A stretch of 64,000 nucleotides of DNA, taken from contig JASDDO010000026.1 in assembly GCA_030015575.1 (NCBI GenBank), positions 448,609,096 through 448,673,095 on the forward strand, given 5' to 3'. This DNA comes from Agapanthus africanus. Its lineage: Eukaryota > Streptophyta > Magnoliopsida > Asparagales > Amaryllidaceae. The position numbers and the translations under genes were made by a program. This document shows, in pieces, positions 48,817-60,606 of this stretch (position 1 is its first letter; every line of letters starts with the position of its first letter). A model generated the notes under the pieces. That model was not told the origin of the DNA. It ran no database searches and saw nothing but the letters and a program-made list of their open reading frames with translations.

Positions 48817-50996
48817 TGTTGGATATAGTGCCCTCAAAGTCAATTATTGGATCGCAGGCACGTGATTGCAATGATCGAGGGAGGACCTATACAGGTAGGA
48901 CTGTCTTACTCGAGAGGTTTGTATGCTATCTGGATTGTCTTTATCATCGTGTACATGCCTTAGGTGACATTGTAGTTCACTATTACACGTTGATAGAGAA
49001 TAGTATGCTACCATGGTTTTTCTTTATCATCGTGTACTGCTTTAGGTGACCTTACAGGTCACTATTGCACGTTGATAGAGCCCATACGATTCTTGCTTGA
49101 CTACCAGCAGAATGATGACGATCATATACGTGAGAGTTGGGTAGTCTATAAGCACATCCTTAAAGTGGTCCCTAATCATGGGAATTTCGAGACTGGGCAT
49201 CGATACTCCATTAGTAGACTAGTGTATACAGTCGAGACCCCGACGAGAGGCGGTGGCCGGTCTCACAAGCCACTGGTGTCAGTTAGTTCACCTAAGATGT
49301 ATACAGGTGCTCATTGGGTTATGAGTACACCGGACAAGACTCGCCGGGAACATGCTAGTTGGTATTATACCTGACGTCAGATAGCAGTTCCCTGGTGACA
49401 TGTGTACAGGTTAGTCATCGATCTGAGATCGTCATTTGTCTCGTGTGAGTTCCCATTGTTCTTTGATTACTACCCTACCACGGCTCAAAGGAGTCATGCA
49501 AACAGGTTTTAGTTGGGTACAGTCCCGAGCCACATGGAGGCAGTGAGCGGATCGGCAGGGGTTCGTCTCTGCCGGTATTGGGGGTGAGGTCGCACTGTGT
49601 CTAGGAGAGCCATTACACGAAGTCCTTGGCCAAGGCAGGAGATTTACTGGTAGGTATTCCAGTAGTATCTCAGGGTGTTCCGGGCTACTCTCCGACACGA
49701 CTTGTACCGCTTTTGGGGGTCTGACTTTTACCAACCGCCTAGGCCCGACATGCGATGCTCATAGACGAATGGACCGGTCTGTACGGAAATTTTCACTGAC
49801 AGGCTCAGTAGGGTGTCTGGATGAGTTCGCTCATGGACTTCCTTTTTGGTCAATACCTGGTAGCCCGTTACGTTCGGTTAATACCTCTGACATGCTAGTG
49901 GTTAAATCCACAGCCAAAATATTGATGAGTCTTTAGAGTCCCCCACAGACAGTTTCTCAAGTTTCGGGTGAAACGCTGTAGAGGCCGTATGGATTTATGG
50001 CAGGGTTCGAATGTATGCGTGCACTTGTGCACGTGTTATGGTTCGAACAGATAATACTAGCGGGCTTGGTTTAAGCCGGATCCTAGTATTTTACTGTGTA
50101 GATTTTGTCTCATTGCATTTGTATTCCGTCGGAATACAAATGCGGGTATATATACACAGTCGCGGGATTTTCCTGTAATTTGTTACCGGATCTCTTTTTG
50201 ATGTTGACAGCTTGCTTTCCCTTTTCGGCCAATTTCCTTTCTTTCCTTCTTTGGCTGAAAATTGATGTGAAGGGTTTATTTGCAAGAGTTGCAATTTGTA
50301 AAGGAGGGTGTTTTTTGTGGTGGCTTCGTTCTAGAAAGCTTGATTTCTTATGTTGCATTATTTGTGCTCATTGATGCATTTATTGGGATTGGATAGAATG
50401 AGGTGGTGGTGTGACATCTTTTTCTTGTGATGATACATTTCCTTTTGCTTTTGATATTCATTTTTTCTTCCTCCATGATTAATGGCCGGCCACTACTAGA
50501 GTAGGGCTAATGTGTGTGAAAAATTCATCTCATTCTTCTTGCATCAAAGTCCTTAGCTCCTCTTCATAGTTCATTGCTCCATCTTCACCAAAAATGGCAA
50601 CTTCAATTAACCATCATCCATGAGCTTGGATGAGTTGAGACAAAGAGTTCTACACTACTCTACTTCAACCTTGGACAGGTCGAATAGCACAGTTCGTGCC
50701 CGAGTTGCCATGATTCAGAGGTCGGAGCCCGTAAAAAGACTCGGTGATGTGGTGTCCTTTCCGACGAGGAAATCGACACCGGAGATGCCGCGAGGAGCTT
50801 GGGATGGTGGCCGAAGACCGAAGGACATGGATCACTCGGTATAGCCTCTCTACCCTTTCTCTAGTTAGCTAGTAGTAGGTTAATGGTCCGATCCAGGGAA
50901 AAAGTATACGATAGCGCCGGTTTCTAATTAAAGAAAAGTTTTGGTTTCCGCATTTTGGCCCAGGAAAGACGGCCGGGGCGCTACCGTAGACTTACA
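48817..50996 (+). repeat. R4 3' LTR
   Basis: This 2,180-bp LTR has the same U3 duplication as the 5' LTR. It ends GACTTACA and is followed by TSD CGGAC (50997-51001). Confidence 0.93.
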
Positions 50997-51001
50997 CGGA
51001 C

Positions 51002-52360
51002 AACCCCAAATCTTAACTTACTTTAGATATGGGCTCTTCCCATTCCATATCACATATGAAGTTGTAGGCAACTGATTTGATTTGAACCCTATTCAATAGG
51101 TATGCAGCTTCTCAAGTGCATAACTCCCAAAAGGAAATAGGAAATTCAGTAGTACTCATCATAGAGCACACCATATCACATAGGGTGCTATTGCTCCACC
51201 CCGATATACCATCGTGCTATGGTGTATACGGAGGAGTAATGCTGAGAGAGAATCTCATTCTCCTTTAGAATAGTCCGGGAATTCCGTGCTCTAGTACTCT
51301 CCTCCTTGATCTCATCAAACGACATAATACTTTTACCCGTTTTGGTTCTCTACTTCTAACTCATATTCCTTGAATTTCTCAAAAGGTTCAGACTTGTGTT
51401 TCAACAGGAACATATGTCCGAATCTTAAGAGAGAAACAGTGAATGTAATGAAGTATAGAGAACCGGTCTTGGCAGGTGTAGACAGGGGACCTTACATACA
51501 TCATCATGTATCAATCCCAAGAGTTCACTAACTCTTTCTCTGTTTCCAATATACAGAGCTGTGGTCATCTTATCTTTGTGACATGACCGGCAAGTTTCAC
51601 AAGATGTAAATTCCAACTGATTTAAATATGAATCTAAATGTAACTTCATCTAGTCGGGTCGCATTGATATGACCTAGTCTACAATACCTCAAGACGGATT
51701 CATTCATTTCTGAACTCTTCCTTTTTTGTGTGTTCTTTATACTAAGAACTGTAATTTGATTTAGAACGTCAATACTTTTAGATAACGTGCCTGAACCGAT
51801 CAACTCTTGATATCGGAAATGTTTAAAACATTATCCAACAATAAAAAATTATATCCTTCTTCACAAATAAGGAGACTGATATGATGTTGTATATCAGGTT
51901 CGGTATCTAATAACATTCGTTTAGAATCAATGTATTTGCCAATACAGGGTGATAGCTACCAACAGACTTGGCAGCAACACTTGCACCGTTTCTATCTCTT
52001 GAAACTTATCACCCGTTCTCAGTTCTCTACCTATCTGTAACCCATGTAACATATTACATATGTGGGATCCTGATCCGGTATCAAAATAGCCAGGACGTAA
52101 AGGATACTGAGAAACAGTTCTCTGTTATGAACACACCCGAAGATGATGCATCAACATGCACTTTCTTCGTTTGGGCGGCACGGGAATTCTGGTAATCCCC
52201 TATTTCCTGCTCTGTCTTATAACAATTATAAGTTGGAGCGGGACCAACGTTCCCCAGCTCAGTATAACAAGCGGGTTCGGTCAATACATCCGTATTATTA
52301 TCTTGATTAAGGCGTGATATGGTCGCCACCTGGAGAGAGAGAGAAGAAAACACTCAGCGT
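51002..52360 (-). pseudogene. R2 broken pol, integrase and protease part
   Basis: This continues the R2 pol cut at 30597. It preserves the pre-integrase and integrase N-terminal region best: a 74-codon frame (51425-51649) has the CETCRSCHKDKM zinc motif and LIHDDVC, whose aspartate corresponds to the first catalytic residue of the integrase core. CRLGHINATRL lies in the overlapping frame 51597-51803. The protease remnant is in 52081-52353, where SW is followed by LF and a stop in place of the active site. No gag zinc knuckle is found upstream. Confidence 0.82.
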
Positions 52361-52768
52361 ATGCTCTTTCAAGATTAGATTGGTTATCTAATATATCTAA
52401 TCAAGATGTCTCCCACTGTTTTAGTCAAATCTTCCTTCAAACCCTAAAAGGAAAGACTGGCCGGGATTAATTACACCCTACAAGTTCGCTAATCTTTCAT
52501 CCAGGCCAGTGCCGGTACTTTGAGGAAGGTTCCCCGTGCTTTCGCACGGACCTAATTAAATTAAATCTCGTTTTCCCAGGGGCGTAACCCCGTTGACACC
52601 TTTCTAGACACCTACTTGATTGGCTAATTGTAATGTGTAAAACACTCCCAGGAGTAACTCTTACTCGCAGCGGGTATCGGGATCCAACTATCTCATAGAT
52701 GGTATGCAATCTCATTGCAAATTTCAACACTTGAAATACCCGATAATATTTTTCCCCTAGCAACTTAT

Positions 52769-52960
52769 GACCTTGGCTAAGGTCAACAAATCATAAGCGC
52801 TGGCCAAGTTCAACCCGTCATTTTCCGATTGAATTAAACCCACCCGCACGACCCTTGGCTAAGATCAACAAAGTCGCACGACTACCCTAACTCAATCGCA
52901 TCATATACTTATAAAGATAAGCGCTAATTACCTACCGCACACTACGCCTTGGTTAAGGTC
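52769..52960 (-). repeat. R2 leader: three small hairpin units
   Basis: On the minus strand, GACCTTAGCCAAGGTC (52769-52784) forms a perfect 6-bp stem with loop AGCC. Diverged units lie at 52850-52866 and 52946-52960. Confidence 0.7.
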
Positions 52961-53108
52961 AACAAACACAGCACGAATACTAAGTAGTACTTATCTGAAA
53001 TGACGGAGGGCTACGACAGGTTTTTAAGAAAACCTTTTGCATAATGAACTTGATATCGTTGTAGAATCGAGTGATTTTAAATGGAGTGTTTTTGAGGCCT
53101 TTTCTAGT

Positions 53109-53350
53109 TTTGCTAAAAAGGTCACTCCCGGTGAAGGGATCGTCGGCTCTTTCCTCATCGAATAAGATGCAGGATATTTCACAAATACCGCTGTGCAAAG
53201 TAAATCCTATAAAAGCAATCAAAAGACAAACCGAGTATGCAGCATCTGCTAGTTTCGCTAAAGAGGTCACTCCCGGTGAAGGGATCTTGGCTCTTTCCTT
53301 AACGAATAAGGTGCTGGATGTTCTACAAGGAACACCGCTATGCAAAGCAA
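53109..53350 (-). repeat. R2 leader: 146-bp-spaced repeat pair
   Basis: Blocks at about 53109-53202 and 53255-53350 share GGTCACTCCCGGTGAAGGG and are homologous to those of R1, R3 and R5. Confidence 0.72.
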
Positions 53351-54122
53351 GAACTTGAGCTACCAGTTTTTAAACAAGTTTCTACAACATCTTAGGTTTC
53401 TTTTATTTCATTAATATCATTAATGAAGTCCCATTTTAATTATGCTTCAAAAGCATCAGACATGTAACGAAATCAACAATATATAATATATATCTCATAT
53501 ATATAATATAAACATTCGTCTCAGGCAGTAATATGATATCATCACAGAACATTGCAGCAGAAGAACATATATGAAATATTGGATATATTAGGAGGTTCAT
53601 GTTTTAATACGAGCATGTATTAAACACGGATTCCACGGTCGCGATGAATAGCCAAACCCACATCCCTAGACCCCTACGAGAGCGGTAAGCAACTCTGCCA
53701 TTTCCAGGGTTAGGAGACCCAGTCTCCACTCCTCGAGATGGTCTCCCACAGGACCCTAGAACCCGGTTACTTGTGCTCCCCGCCTTGTGTCTACCTAATG
53801 CGGAAAAGTAAATAATATACAATGGTGACATCATCCTCAGCCCGGAAGTGCCCCAATAAAAGAATATTACATACAAATGAATTTTACATGAGTGAAAATA
53901 AAAACCCTCATCTCACATAAAATCCCCGGCTATTCAGAATACGACGATTCAATATAACATATCACAGCAACACATAATATCTCATATCATCAACGTAAGT
54001 AACCATGCATACACCGATTGTCGTTGATGTATAGCAACGAAAACCGGCGATACAACTACATACTACACTTATGGTCACAGAAAAGAAAGTGTAAAACTAC
54101 AACCGTTGGAATCCGAAACCTC

Positions 54123-54175
54123 CTTAGACATCGCATGCCTAACCAAATGAATTCCTTAGACATCGCATGCCTAAC
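54123..54175 (-). repeat. R2 leader: TTAGGCATGCGATGTCTAA pair
   Basis: Two copies, offset by about 33 bp. Confidence 0.65.
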
Positions 54176-55125
54176 AAGTATAAACTCCCCATTTTAGTCT
54201 CTTTATCGAAAAACTTTTCAATATCTAGTCGGGCAATTCAACAAGATTCCCGATATCCTGATTGAATGCTCGTCGAAAACTTTAGTAGACGGCCGCACCC
54301 CTGATGCCGTCGACGAAGTGCACTAAGGCGGAACACCGTTGCCGCGAGGACCCGAACGGATGCTTTTAGCGACGGGGTTCTCCTAAAGTCACTTGGTCGG
54401 GGCTATGGGGCGTGGCTGTCTGTTAAGTTTACCCAGCGAGTATCCGCGTACACTACGTGATTGCAACGGACTTTTGATCGCATTAAAATCCCGTGGCAAC
54501 CGATCAAATGAGACTAAACTGCTAAATTTACAACATTCAAATTAGTTATCTCATAACTACTTGTGGATTCCAAATATCGTATCACATTCCAGATAAATAG
54601 ACAATGTTAAACTTTCCGATCGAATAATCAAATACCCAAGTTTTCCCAAATAGTTCTCAACACTTGAAATTAGTTTAAAAATAAGCATCTCATGCCACAG
54701 TACCAATGGTCCAGCCGTAGACGGGTCAAGCCAACGCCTCACATGTGGCAACGCCGTACTGCCCCAAGCCCTAAGGTTTAAAGGCAGTTTAGACGGTCAC
54801 ATAATCGAGTTAAGGTTTGTGTTCTTCTAGAAGGTCCACCGCGTTACTTGCACTACTTAGAAGGTTGTTAAACTACGGAAAAATCCAACGCTTGGAAATT
54901 TTCCAGCATGGGAAAAAGTGAGTTATTGATATCCGTTCGAACTTTTTAACACGTTCTAAAATTACCCGGAAAAACTTGAACGAAGTTAAATTATCCGATC
55001 GAATCAACGATTTCCCAATACAACCCAGAGAACTCAACACTTGAGTAGAATAAAAATTCCCAGAACAATCAGGAAACACATACGGATGTAACTGTGGAAA
55101 AATGATACCCGAAGTCCACTGTAGC

Positions 55126-55172
55126 GCAGCGGAACCGCCGCGCAAGGCATGTCTTTGCCGCGGTTCCGCGGC
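55126..55172 (-). other. R2 GC-rich leader hairpin
   Basis: GCAGCGGAACCGCC-type and GCGGTTCCGCGGC arms pair around an asymmetric bulge; the apex is GCAAGG with CTTTGC. It lies about 187 nt after the primer site. Confidence 0.6.
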
Positions 55173-55356
55173 TCTATAATGGGCTTACAGGCTCGTTTTT
55201 CACAGATATCCTTATATTTCCCTGCTTATATTTCTGAGTATTTTTAATATGAAAAAATCAACATTTTTATAAAATTTCCAGAGAAGGTTAGAAACCGGGG
55301 TTTCGGGGTTCGATCGGACATAAACTTCGTCTAGACTTCTCCTAAAACTCTAGCTT

Positions 55357-55369
55357 GGCTCTGATACCA
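55357..55369 (-). other. R2 primer-binding site
   Basis: TGGTATCAGAGCC on the minus strand, one base from the 5' LTR. Confidence 0.92.
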
Positions 55370-55370
55370 C

Positions 55371-57565
55371 TGTAGGGTTACTAGGCACTCTCACAAAGGT
55401 CTATAAGGCATCAACCATGCTCGATTTAAAATTTAGACGTGCTGAACAAGCTTAACCAAGATCATTAAACTAGAGATTAGGTGAAACAAAGAATGTTAAA
55501 CTCCTTAACATCTAAGAGTTTGGGATTAAAACCTTTGTAGTCCAGTCCTTCGCTTCATAAGCTCCGTGTTGAGGTCCCTTTGCTGCGATCATCATGTACC
55601 CGAACTCTATAAAGGCTCCACGAAGAGAATGATGAAAACTTGCATCCGATCTTCGATAACTAAGATAATCTGCCTTGAAGTTTTTTAAACACAAGCTCTC
55701 ACTCACAAATGAAATGAACACCCTAATCTAAATGGCTAGGATAGATTAGGATGATGAAGTAAGATTTTAACTCTCATTTATTTTCTAAATCTCACTCAAA
55801 ATCATCACTAATGAAAAAGCTAGAAAGCTTTTCCATTGAAAAAGAGAAGGAAGAAGAAGAACCATTTCTTTTGTGATGAATAATAAATTGTAGTGAGGTT
55901 AGAAATGCAACCATGGGTTAAGTATGATAACTTAACCCATGTAGAGAATGAACCATGATCAAGGGTTGAGTTTGATTAACAAATATCATAACAAATATCT
56001 TTAGAAAATATCTTCGCAAAAACAAAAAGCAAAGCTTCTAGAAACTTCTAGAAAAGCTTAACCCAAATCAAACCCTAACCATGTTAAATCTCCACTAAAC
56101 ATGTTGCATTAATAACCTTAACATGTTACAATATTATATATCACATATACAATAATTATTGTAACAAAATAAAATAATACAATTAACATATATCGCATAT
56201 ATATCAATGTATTACGCAAGTGAGAAAAAGAATCTTTTAGTGAGCTTATATCAGTTAATGTAATTTAATATATCAAATATATAATTATACATTAAATTAT
56301 CGAATCAACTTTTGATCCGATAATCCGGCTATTTAACAAATAACCGACTATTATTTTATGTATCAGTTCATCGAATCAACACTTGATCCGATGACCCAGC
56401 TATATCACATATACCGGGCCGATATCTCATATTGTGAGAATCTAATATGGTATTACATACACGTATTGTTCTCGATCCCGCACATATCATATATGTGCTC
56501 CTATTCCGTTTTGTCTGAGCCAAGAAACCTCTCTGTAGGACTCTAAAGAATCGACAATACGCCGGCAGTAGGTGATGATCATATCAAACACCCACAAGCT
56601 ACAAGCGGTCAGGTAAACGTAACAGCCACCCAGGTATTGAGCGATCAGAAGATCAACAAGCTAGCCTATACATTCTCCTGTGAATCCAATCAGTAAAACT
56701 CCCGTACAGTCCGGTCTCTTTGTCTGATATGTCGCATATCTCGCCTAGGGTGGTAAACGTCAGACCCCAGTAGCTTGATAAGTCGTGTCGATATGAGGTC
56801 TATAACAGTTCGAGAAACTACTGATAACACTTATTAGTAAATCTCAGCAACCCTGGCCAGGGATTTCCAGTTATAGCCAATCGAACACAGTGCAACATCG
56901 ACTCCATATACCGGGAGAGACGAATCCTCTCCTATCGCTCATTGCCTCCATATGGTTCGGGACTGTACCCAAAAGCCACCTTTTTGCACGCCCTCTTGGA
57001 CGTGGTATGATGGAATTTAAAGCACAGTAGGAATCACACAAGACTCTATGACGATCTCAGGTCTACAGACTAACCTGTACCAGTATCACCAACGAACAGC
57101 CATCTGACGTGAGATATAATACCATCTGGGAGTTCTCGGCGAGTCCGTCCAGTGTACCCAGTCTCCACTGAGCACCCGTACACCATCCTTGATGTCAAAC
57201 ACCGATGCATATGGAATCATCCATCGCCCACCATATGGGTCAAGATACGTATACGCTAGTCTACTCTGGTGTATCGATGCCCTGTCTCGATACACCCTCG
57301 ACTAGGAACAGTTATAAGATGTACTCGTCGACTACCGTGGCCCCACTAGTATGATCTCATCATTGTCCCAGTAGTCGAGTACATATCCTACGGGCTTTAT
57401 CAATATTTAACATAGAGAAAATCAGAGTATTTGTTAAGATAAAGAGCAACCAGATAGCATACTATCATGTCGAGCAATAAAGTCCTCCCTATATATGTCT
57501 AAGCATCCACTACAATATACATCATATGTACAGTAATGGCCTCTAGGGCGTACATATAACTAACA
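55371..57565 (-). repeat. R2 5' LTR
   Basis: This uninterrupted 2,195-bp copy shows what the target sites of R3 and S1 looked like before insertion (about 57488-57510). Confidence 0.93.
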
Positions 57566-57725
57566 CTTGTGCACATACATATTGTACACTCATACTTATG
57601 CACATACGTATTGTACACTCATACTTGTGTACTTACATATTGTACACTCATACTTGTGCACCTACCTATTGTACACTTATACTTGTGCACATACCTATTG
57701 TACATACATATTTGCACACATAGAT
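57566..57725. repeat. 29-bp minisatellite, right part
   Basis: About five further units of the array at 13916-14335, separated from it by R2. Confidence 0.88.
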
Positions 57726-58476
57726 GATTCTGGCATGATTAGAGATTTGGGAATCGCATGATACTTTTTAAAAATGATTCCTTTCAAAAGAGCGGTCTTC
57801 CCTCGCTATGTGCATATTACCGTTTTATGTCGCATGATATACCGAAATGCTTACATTCTTTTATATGTCGCATACATCATACTTTATGATTATATGCATT
57901 GAGATTTGTTGTTTCCATGATATTTCTGGATTTGGGAACCGTTGTCATTTCAAAATAAAGTATGTATCGTTTTAAAACCCGGTTACCCTTGATATGATAT
58001 TTCAATGCGTCCACCATGTGTTTTCTCGGTTTTGAGAGTGGCATGTGAAACCCGATTCGAGAAGCAGTAGGCACCGTCTGCGGGTACATGGAGGACCCGG
58101 TAAGGTACCCCGGGGCAAGAAAACTCGTATATGTTGGACGGTGAGCCTGGCAGGGGAGTACTACCTACCGGTGATTGTATTTGAGCTCGGCGGAGATCTG
58201 GAGGATAACGACCATAGTCGAGAGATGATACGGGCCGAACCGGACTGATGGAGCCCATGGGCCGATCCGGACTGATGGAGCCCTATATATATATGAGGAT
58301 TTACGTGTCGATGCTGGGCACAGGTTTCATGATGTTTTCGAGTGTCGATGCTGGACACTCTAGTTCCATGATTTTGATGTGTCGCGAGGGACAAACGTTG
58401 ATTTATATCCTCGTACTTCCATGCATATGCTTTTTGATACTTACAAGCATGATGCTTATTGTCATTGGGTGACACG
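57726..58476. other. Host spacer between the minisatellite and R6
   Basis: No gene recognised. It holds a duplicated segment GGGCCGAWCCGGACTGATGG (58232-58256 and 58259-58283), a short TA run (58284-58293) and a partly repeated GTGTCGATGCTGG. Open frames on both strands overlap and lack domains. It could be part of another retroelement, but no LTR edge is visible. Confidence 0.4.
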
Positions 58477-60591
58477 TGTAAGTCTACGGTAGTGCCCCGG
58501 CCATCTGTCCGAGACCAAAATGTAGAAACGAAAACATTTTCTAAACTTGAAACCGGCGCTATCGCAGACTTTAATCCTGGATCGAACCATTAACCTACAA
58601 CTAGCAAACTAGAGAATGGTTGGGAAGGCTATACCGATCGATCCGTGTCCTTCGGTCTTTGGCCACCATCCCAAGCTCCTCGCGGCATCTCCGATCTCCG
58701 GTCTTCTCGTCGGGAAGGGAACCACATCTTCGAGTCTTTTTACGGGCTCCCGCTTCATCCGAAGCAACTCGGACACGAAGTTTCCTAGCCGACGTATCCA
58801 AGGTTGAAGTAGAGTAGTGTAGAACCATTTGTCTCATGTCATCTAAGCTCGTGGATGATGGTTAATGAAAGTTGCCATTTTGGTGAAGAAGGAGGAATGA
58901 ACTTTGGAGATAAGCTAAGAATCTTTTTGCAAATGAAACTTGAATCATTTTCACACCAAGATGAATGAGGGGCTGCCCAAAATAATGGCTCGGCCATATC
59001 AAGGAGAGGAGGGAGGTGAGCTCAAGAGCAAGTGAGAATGAGGTGATCATAAACCAAAAAATATGTCACAACAATGTCCATCACAATAAATTCAAGCAAT
59101 GATGCATAATTGTGTCAACCTCAATCTAGAAACCTCCAAGAGTGTTCAGCCAACTGCTGGAGCCCCGGCACAAAAAAAAAACCTTCCATTACTAATTTCA
59201 TATTTGCAAATAAACACCTTTCTACAAAGGAATTTCAGCCAAGAAGGGAAGAAGGAAAAATGACCGAAACGGAATGCAAACTGGCAACTTCAAAAAGCGA
59301 TCCCGTAATAAATTACAGGATAACCCCGCAGCTGTATATACATACCCGCATTTGTATTTCGACCGAATACAAATGCAATGAGATAAAATCTACACAGTAT
59401 AATACTAGGATCCGGCTTAAACTAAAGCCCGCTAGTATTATCCGTCCGATCCATGACACGTGCACAAGTGCAGGCGTATGTTCGAACCCTTTCATAAATC
59501 CATACGGCCTCTACAATGTTTCGACCGAAACTTGAGAAACTATCTGTGGGGGACTCTAAAGACTCGTCAATACTTTGGCTGCAGATTTAACCACTAGTAT
59601 GTCAGAGGTACTAGCCGTACGTAACGGGCTATCAGGTATTGACCAAAAGGGAAGTTGATGAGCGAACTCATCCTGACACCCTACCGAGCCTGTCTGTGAT
59701 AATATATGTACCGTCCTGTCCGTTCGTCTATGAGTATCGCATGTCGGGCCTAGGGGGTTGGTAAAAGTCAGACCCCCAAAAGTGGTACAAGTCGTGTCGG
59801 AGTGTAGCCCAGAACACCCTGAGATACTACTGGAATACCTACCAGTAAATCTCCTGCCTTGGCCAAGGACTTCGTGTAATGGCTCTCCTAGATACAGCGC
59901 GATCTAACCCCCAATACCGGGAGAGACGAAACCCCTGCCGATCTTCTCACTGCCTTCATGTGGCTCGGGATTGTACCCAACTAAACCCTGTTTGCACGAC
60001 TTCTTTAAGTCGTGGTAGGGTAGTAATCAAAGCACAATGGGAACACATACGAGACAAATGATGATCTCAGTTCGATGAACTAACCTATACACATGTCACC
60101 AGGGAACTGCTATCTGACGTCAGGTATAATACCAACTAGCATGTTCCCGGCGAGTCCTGTCCGGTGTACTCATAACCCAATAAGCACCTGTATACATCTT
60201 AGGTGATCCAACTGACACCAATGGCTTGTGAGACCAGCCACCGCCCCTCGTTGGGGTCTCGACTGTATACACTAGTCTACTAATAGAGTGTCGATGCCCA
60301 GTCTCGAAACTCCCACAACTAGGGACCATTTAAGGATGTGCTTATAGACCCCAGCTCCCACATATATGATCTCCATCATACTGCTGGTAGTCAAGCAAGA
60401 ATCCTAATGGCTCTATCAATGTGTAATAGTGACTTGTAAGGTCACCTAAAGCAGTACACGATTATAAAGATAAACCAGATAGCATACTATCATCTTGAAT
60501 AAGACTGTCCTACAGGTATAGGTCCTCCCTCAATCGTTGAAATCACGTGCCTGTGATCCAATAATTGACTCTGAGGGTACTATATCCAACA
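58477..60591 (-). repeat. R6 3' LTR
   Basis: This 2,115-bp LTR reads TGTTGGATATAGTACCC...GACTTACA on the minus strand. It has a single U3 copy of the segment that is duplicated in R4. Confidence 0.9.
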
Positions 60592-60606
60592 ATCTCCCAC
60601 TGGCAC
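60592..60606 (-). other. R6 polypurine tract
   Basis: GTGCCAGTGGGAGAT on the minus strand, one base from the other elements. Confidence 0.88.

Larger units (their letters stand above)
30598..50996 (+). mobile_element. R4: family B copia element, split by R5
   Basis: TSD CGGAC at 30593-30597 and 50997-51001 shows it landed in the R2 pol remnant. Without R5 and one of its target copies it is about 10,001 bp. LTR divergence is roughly 6% over the first 184 bp, so it is old. Primer site and polypurine tract are intact. The internal region holds the same leader hairpin types as family A, a 409-bp tandem duplication not seen in family A, and very decayed integrase, RT and RNase H remnants. Confidence 0.93.
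14336..57565 (-). mobile_element. R2: old family A-like element split by nested insertions
   Basis: Target duplications CTTGT at 14331-14335 and 57566-57570 mark the ends, and both lie in the same minisatellite. Removing R3, S1 and R4 with one target copy each leaves about 10.3 kb, a normal length for this group. Its LTR pair differs by roughly 6-8% where I compared it (about 17 substitutions in the first 210 bp), so it is much older than R1, R3 and R5. It carries sequence in pol that the younger copies have lost, which suggests a side branch nearer the ancestral form. Confidence 0.92.
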
